A DNA stretch of 64,000 nt from Boswellia sacra (Eukaryota; Streptophyta; Magnoliopsida; Sapindales; Burseraceae), in NCBI GenBank assembly GCA_013180625.2, contig SNVD02010047.1, positions 248,001 to 312,000 of the forward strand. Direction: 5' to 3'. Made by a program: the position numbers and the translations under genes. This document shows positions 61,401 through 64,000 of the stretch, piece by piece. Below the pieces are notes generated by a model. That model did not search any database and was not told the DNA's origin. It saw only the letters and a program-made list of their open reading frames with translations. Within the stretch, counting starts at the first letter, position 1. The number at the start of each line of letters is the position of its first letter.

Positions 61401-63391
61401 GGTTAAAAATGTCTTTGTTTATATATATTTATCTTTTTTACTTTTATCTCTTATTTTTTACTCCTTGCTTTAAGGTTGTGGCACCACGGTATGGCAATTA
61501 TGCTGAGCCTCAAGATAGTGGAGTGCGGAAGAGGTACAAGGTGGATGGCCAGGTATGCTACAGATCAGGCTTGACTTTTAAACTTCTTTGCTATCTGAAT
61601 CATTGATCGTTTTAACTTTATGCCACTGCAGTTCTCTAACAATATTAGACATTGCAGGATATGGAAGTGTCATATTTCCAGGCCTTTATAGATGGTGTAG
61701 ACTTTGTTTTCATTGACAGTGCTAACTTCCGCGGTAGAGAGAGTGATATATATGGAGGAAATAGGGAGGTACGATATTTTTTCTTGTGAAACTTATCTAC
61801 TCTATATGGGAGGGTTAAAATTATTCTTACTGATGATTGAACACTTTTAATTTAGTTTTTGTTTTGGATAATCATGGTCTTAATATAGAAACTTGATGAG
61901 ATAGATCAATTATGAAGAGCTAGATTTCAGTTTCTCATCAAATAATGAATGTAGGTCTGTAATCTAGTGTTTCCTTCTCTGAGGAAAAATATCTCTCCAT
62001 TTGAATATCAATTAATGTCATGTGGTCACTTCTTTCTTACCTTTTTTTTTTTTTTGGTGCGCCGCGGCATCCCCTTCCCCCACCCCCCAACCCCCGAACA
62101 CCCCCCCACCTCTTTTTTATATCCTATAATCATTGACTATTCCATACAAGTTCACTGAGTATTATTTCTTTTTTCCCTTGTATATTAGTTCTATTAGGTC
62201 TAGTTGTTGTCTTTAAAGCTATTATGATTATCAGATGTAATTTGAAATTTATTATAACATTCACGTTTATTATAATCTGCTTTCATCTGGACTCTTATAT
62301 ATCTTTAGCATTATGGTGCAGGATATTTTGAAACGCATGGTATTGTTTTGCAAGGCAGCTGTTGAGGTACAGTTCCAGAGTATGCCTTAAGAATGCAACT
62401 TAAAAATTGAATGAATGCCCATTTCAATCAAACCTGGAAATTTTGATTTTGTTAAATACGTGGCATATCATATAACATTTGCAATGACATATGTTAAAAT
62501 CAGGCATTTAGTTAAAAGAGGTATGCCGAGGCCAATTTTAATGTTGGATTATCTTGAACAAATGCTACTATTATTTTCATGTGGAAGCATAAAGGAAAAT
62601 ATATAATTAAATGGTCTTAGGCTCATGTTTAATGAGTTTTATCAATAACCTGTGTGTACATTTCATTTATGTTTAACTATGGTGAACCTCATATGGCAGT
62701 CTCAGGTGATGAGACTTACCTCTTGGAGACAACTGCTGCAAACAGATGTTGACCCTAGACACTCTTTACCATTTATATAGAAATGACATTGTATGGTCAA
62801 ATTATGATTGCATTAGAAATGGATATAAATTATTGGGCAGACAAAAGTTTGATGACACTAAGCTCTACAGCTAGTATTCAAATAGTGATTTGCACTCGAG
62901 GGATAGTGAGGATTTTTTATAGAGGCCATGAAATTTTTTTTTTGTACAAGTGGTGTACAAAGTGTTGTTAGAGAAAAGTACAAATTTTTAAGTTTTCTGA
63001 TTGGTTGTTATATGAGTACCAGATTGCACCATCTTAATAATTGTGTGACCCTCACAAGCCATATTTGTGTTTTATGCACTTATAGCTGGAGACAGTTTAA
63101 GACCATGTTCCTTTTCTTGTTTCTCTTCTTCTCTGAGCTATGGTCCTGGTCGAATAAAATTTCGTTATTATCCCATCTCCTCAAGTGTGATGAAATTGAG
63201 AGGCTAGTGAACTGCAGGTACCTTGGCATGTCCCATGTGGTGGTGTCTGCTATGGAGATGGAAATTTGGTTTTTATAGCCAATGATTGGCACACTGCATT
63301 GCTCCCGGTGTATCTAAAGGCATACTATCGAGACAATGGTTTAATGAAATATACAAGATCTGTGCTTGTTATTCATAACATAGCTCACCAG
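58439..63391 (+). CDS. SS2: Starch synthase II, plastidial (5' part; 3' end beyond window)
   Basis: SSII uses ADP-glucose to extend amylopectin chains in plastids. Exons in the window are 58439-58771, 59552-60458, 61009-61073, 61475-61552, 61658-61768, 62322-62366 and 63218-63391. They join in frame to 571 residues and the last ends at a GT donor, so the gene continues to the right of 64000. A Ser-rich plastid transit peptide is followed by a helical stretch ([20 protein letters not shown]), then a disordered arm with three tandem repeats at residues 212-398. The GT5 domain begins [20 protein letters not shown]; the ADP-glucose-binding KTGGL is at 412-416. [20 protein letters not shown] and [10 protein letters not shown] fit SSII rather than SSI, SSIII or SSIV. 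The second catalytic half and the C-terminal KTGGL-like motif are not in the window. Confidence 0.93.
59852..60412 (+). repeat. Three tandem repeats in SS2 exon 2
   Basis: Units are 59852-59998 (49 codons), 59999-60205 (69 codons) and 60206-60412 (69 codons). Each starts KQLK(D/E)T, continues through a segment like [21 protein letters not shown] and ends near LSGAN or LAGVKVM/LAGANVM. Unit 1 lacks about 20 residues present in the others (the part with the DPxIEDxKPP motif). The repeats stay in frame and end directly at the catalytic domain. Confidence 0.88.
62043..62112 (+). other. T-tract plus C-rich tract in SS2 intron 5
   Basis: A run of about 13 T is followed by ggtgcgccgcggcat and then five C-runs of four to seven bases up to 62109. 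The complementary strand therefore carries several closely spaced G-runs that could form a G-quadruplex, and this strand an i-motif. It lies inside a spliced intron. Confidence 0.7.
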
Positions 63392-64000
63392 GTATGTTAT
63401 TAATCATTTTTAATCCATTTGGTGTTACAGTCTTGTTTATACTTTTAAACTGTGAAGGGCGGTAGAACTTTTAACACCATTTTGTTTGAAAATGCTGACT
63501 GTTTTTTTTTTTTTTTGGAGCATACTCCAGTTAATGTTGTTAATAAACTGATTGATGAATAAAGGTGGCTAGAGAAATGCAAAATTTTGGAACTGTCTAC
63601 ATTAGTAAAATAATGGCTGAATTAGTTGTTACTTCAAAAAGTTCTAATGATCAAAATGCAGTGATAAACATAGGGCAGCATTGTATTCATTTGTTGGTAC
63701 AGGAATTCACATGCCCCTGTGAGTCATTTTTTCCTTGAGGATCACATTGAAGGGCTTAATTGTGTGATCCCTATAGAGTATCAATCCTATATGCATTGAC
63801 ATAAGTAAATTAATTAATAATTAATTGGAATTTCTTACCATGGTTTGTGCACGCTGGAAACATATGACTAATTTATTGAAGAATGTAACATCTCTCGAGA
63901 AATTTAGTGATAAATTAGAGAGGTATGCCTTTCAAGTCATATTATCAATTGCTGCTATGTTGCATTTAAACGATGAACTTCATCCCTCAATATGGGGAGG
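63392..64000 (+). other. SS2 intron 7 (incomplete)
   Basis: After the donor at 63392 no sequence matching the next expected SSII exon (GRGPVEDF-like) is found before the right edge, so this is intron continuing out of the window. Confidence 0.6.

Overview
This is a nuclear genomic window from a flowering plant. The genes are intron-rich with GT-AG splice sites, the intergenic DNA is very AT-rich, and the encoded proteins are plant-specific (a NIP aquaporin, a thylakoid FtsH protease, a PLS-type PPR protein, a DMP protein, starch synthase II). The families and intron patterns fit a eudicot. A rosid tree such as Citrus is my guess, but the sequence alone does not prove it. No bacterial-style operons, CRISPR arrays or recognisable tRNA/rRNA genes were found.

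Layout: (1) 716-10887 (+) a complete 28-exon SMC4 condensin ATPase gene, with an E2F site and site II boxes in its promoter and one GC-AG intron. (2) 11513-14100 (-) a complete five-exon NIP aquaporin with a G-S-G-R filter and exactly 108 residues between the NPA motifs, the signature of Lsi1-type silicon channels. (3) 14.2-30 kb, a gene desert. It holds a 1.17-kb MULE-like element, a tandem array of about 0.57-kb units with a nested MITE, a diverged second copy of the array's left end, and a small GC-rich hairpin MITE. (4) 30020-30191 (+) a lone first exon, then 32633-34343 (+) a complete AVT1-type vacuolar amino acid transporter whose own first exon is paralogous to it. (5) 35051-36643 (-) an intronless E-class PPR gene, then 37631-40386 (-) a thylakoid FtsH protease most like FtsH6. 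(6) 41140-42613 a non-autonomous MULE with roughly 300-bp inverted repeats. (7) 44744-47346 (+) a galectin-domain GT31 galactosyltransferase with a 5'UTR intron and two uORFs, one a bare ATG-TAA. (8) 48123-48791 (-) an intronless DMP gene, and 49385-50070 a non-autonomous hAT element with perfect 8-bp target duplications. (9) 54112-57096 (+) a DUF1666 gene. (10) 58439 to the right edge (+) the 5' part (571 codons) of starch synthase II, with three tandem repeats in its N-terminal arm; its 3' end lies outside the window.

The genes are an ordinary plant neighbourhood of unrelated functions: chromosome condensation, metalloid transport, amino acid storage, organelle RNA processing, photosystem proteolysis, cell-wall glycosylation, membrane remodelling and starch synthesis. 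I see no single new multi-gene system. The points most worth following are the silicon-channel signature, the orphan or alternative AVT1 first exon, the ATG-TAA uORF, the SSII arm repeats, the precisely bounded transposons, and the tandem array whose unit joints fall inside a MITE arm.
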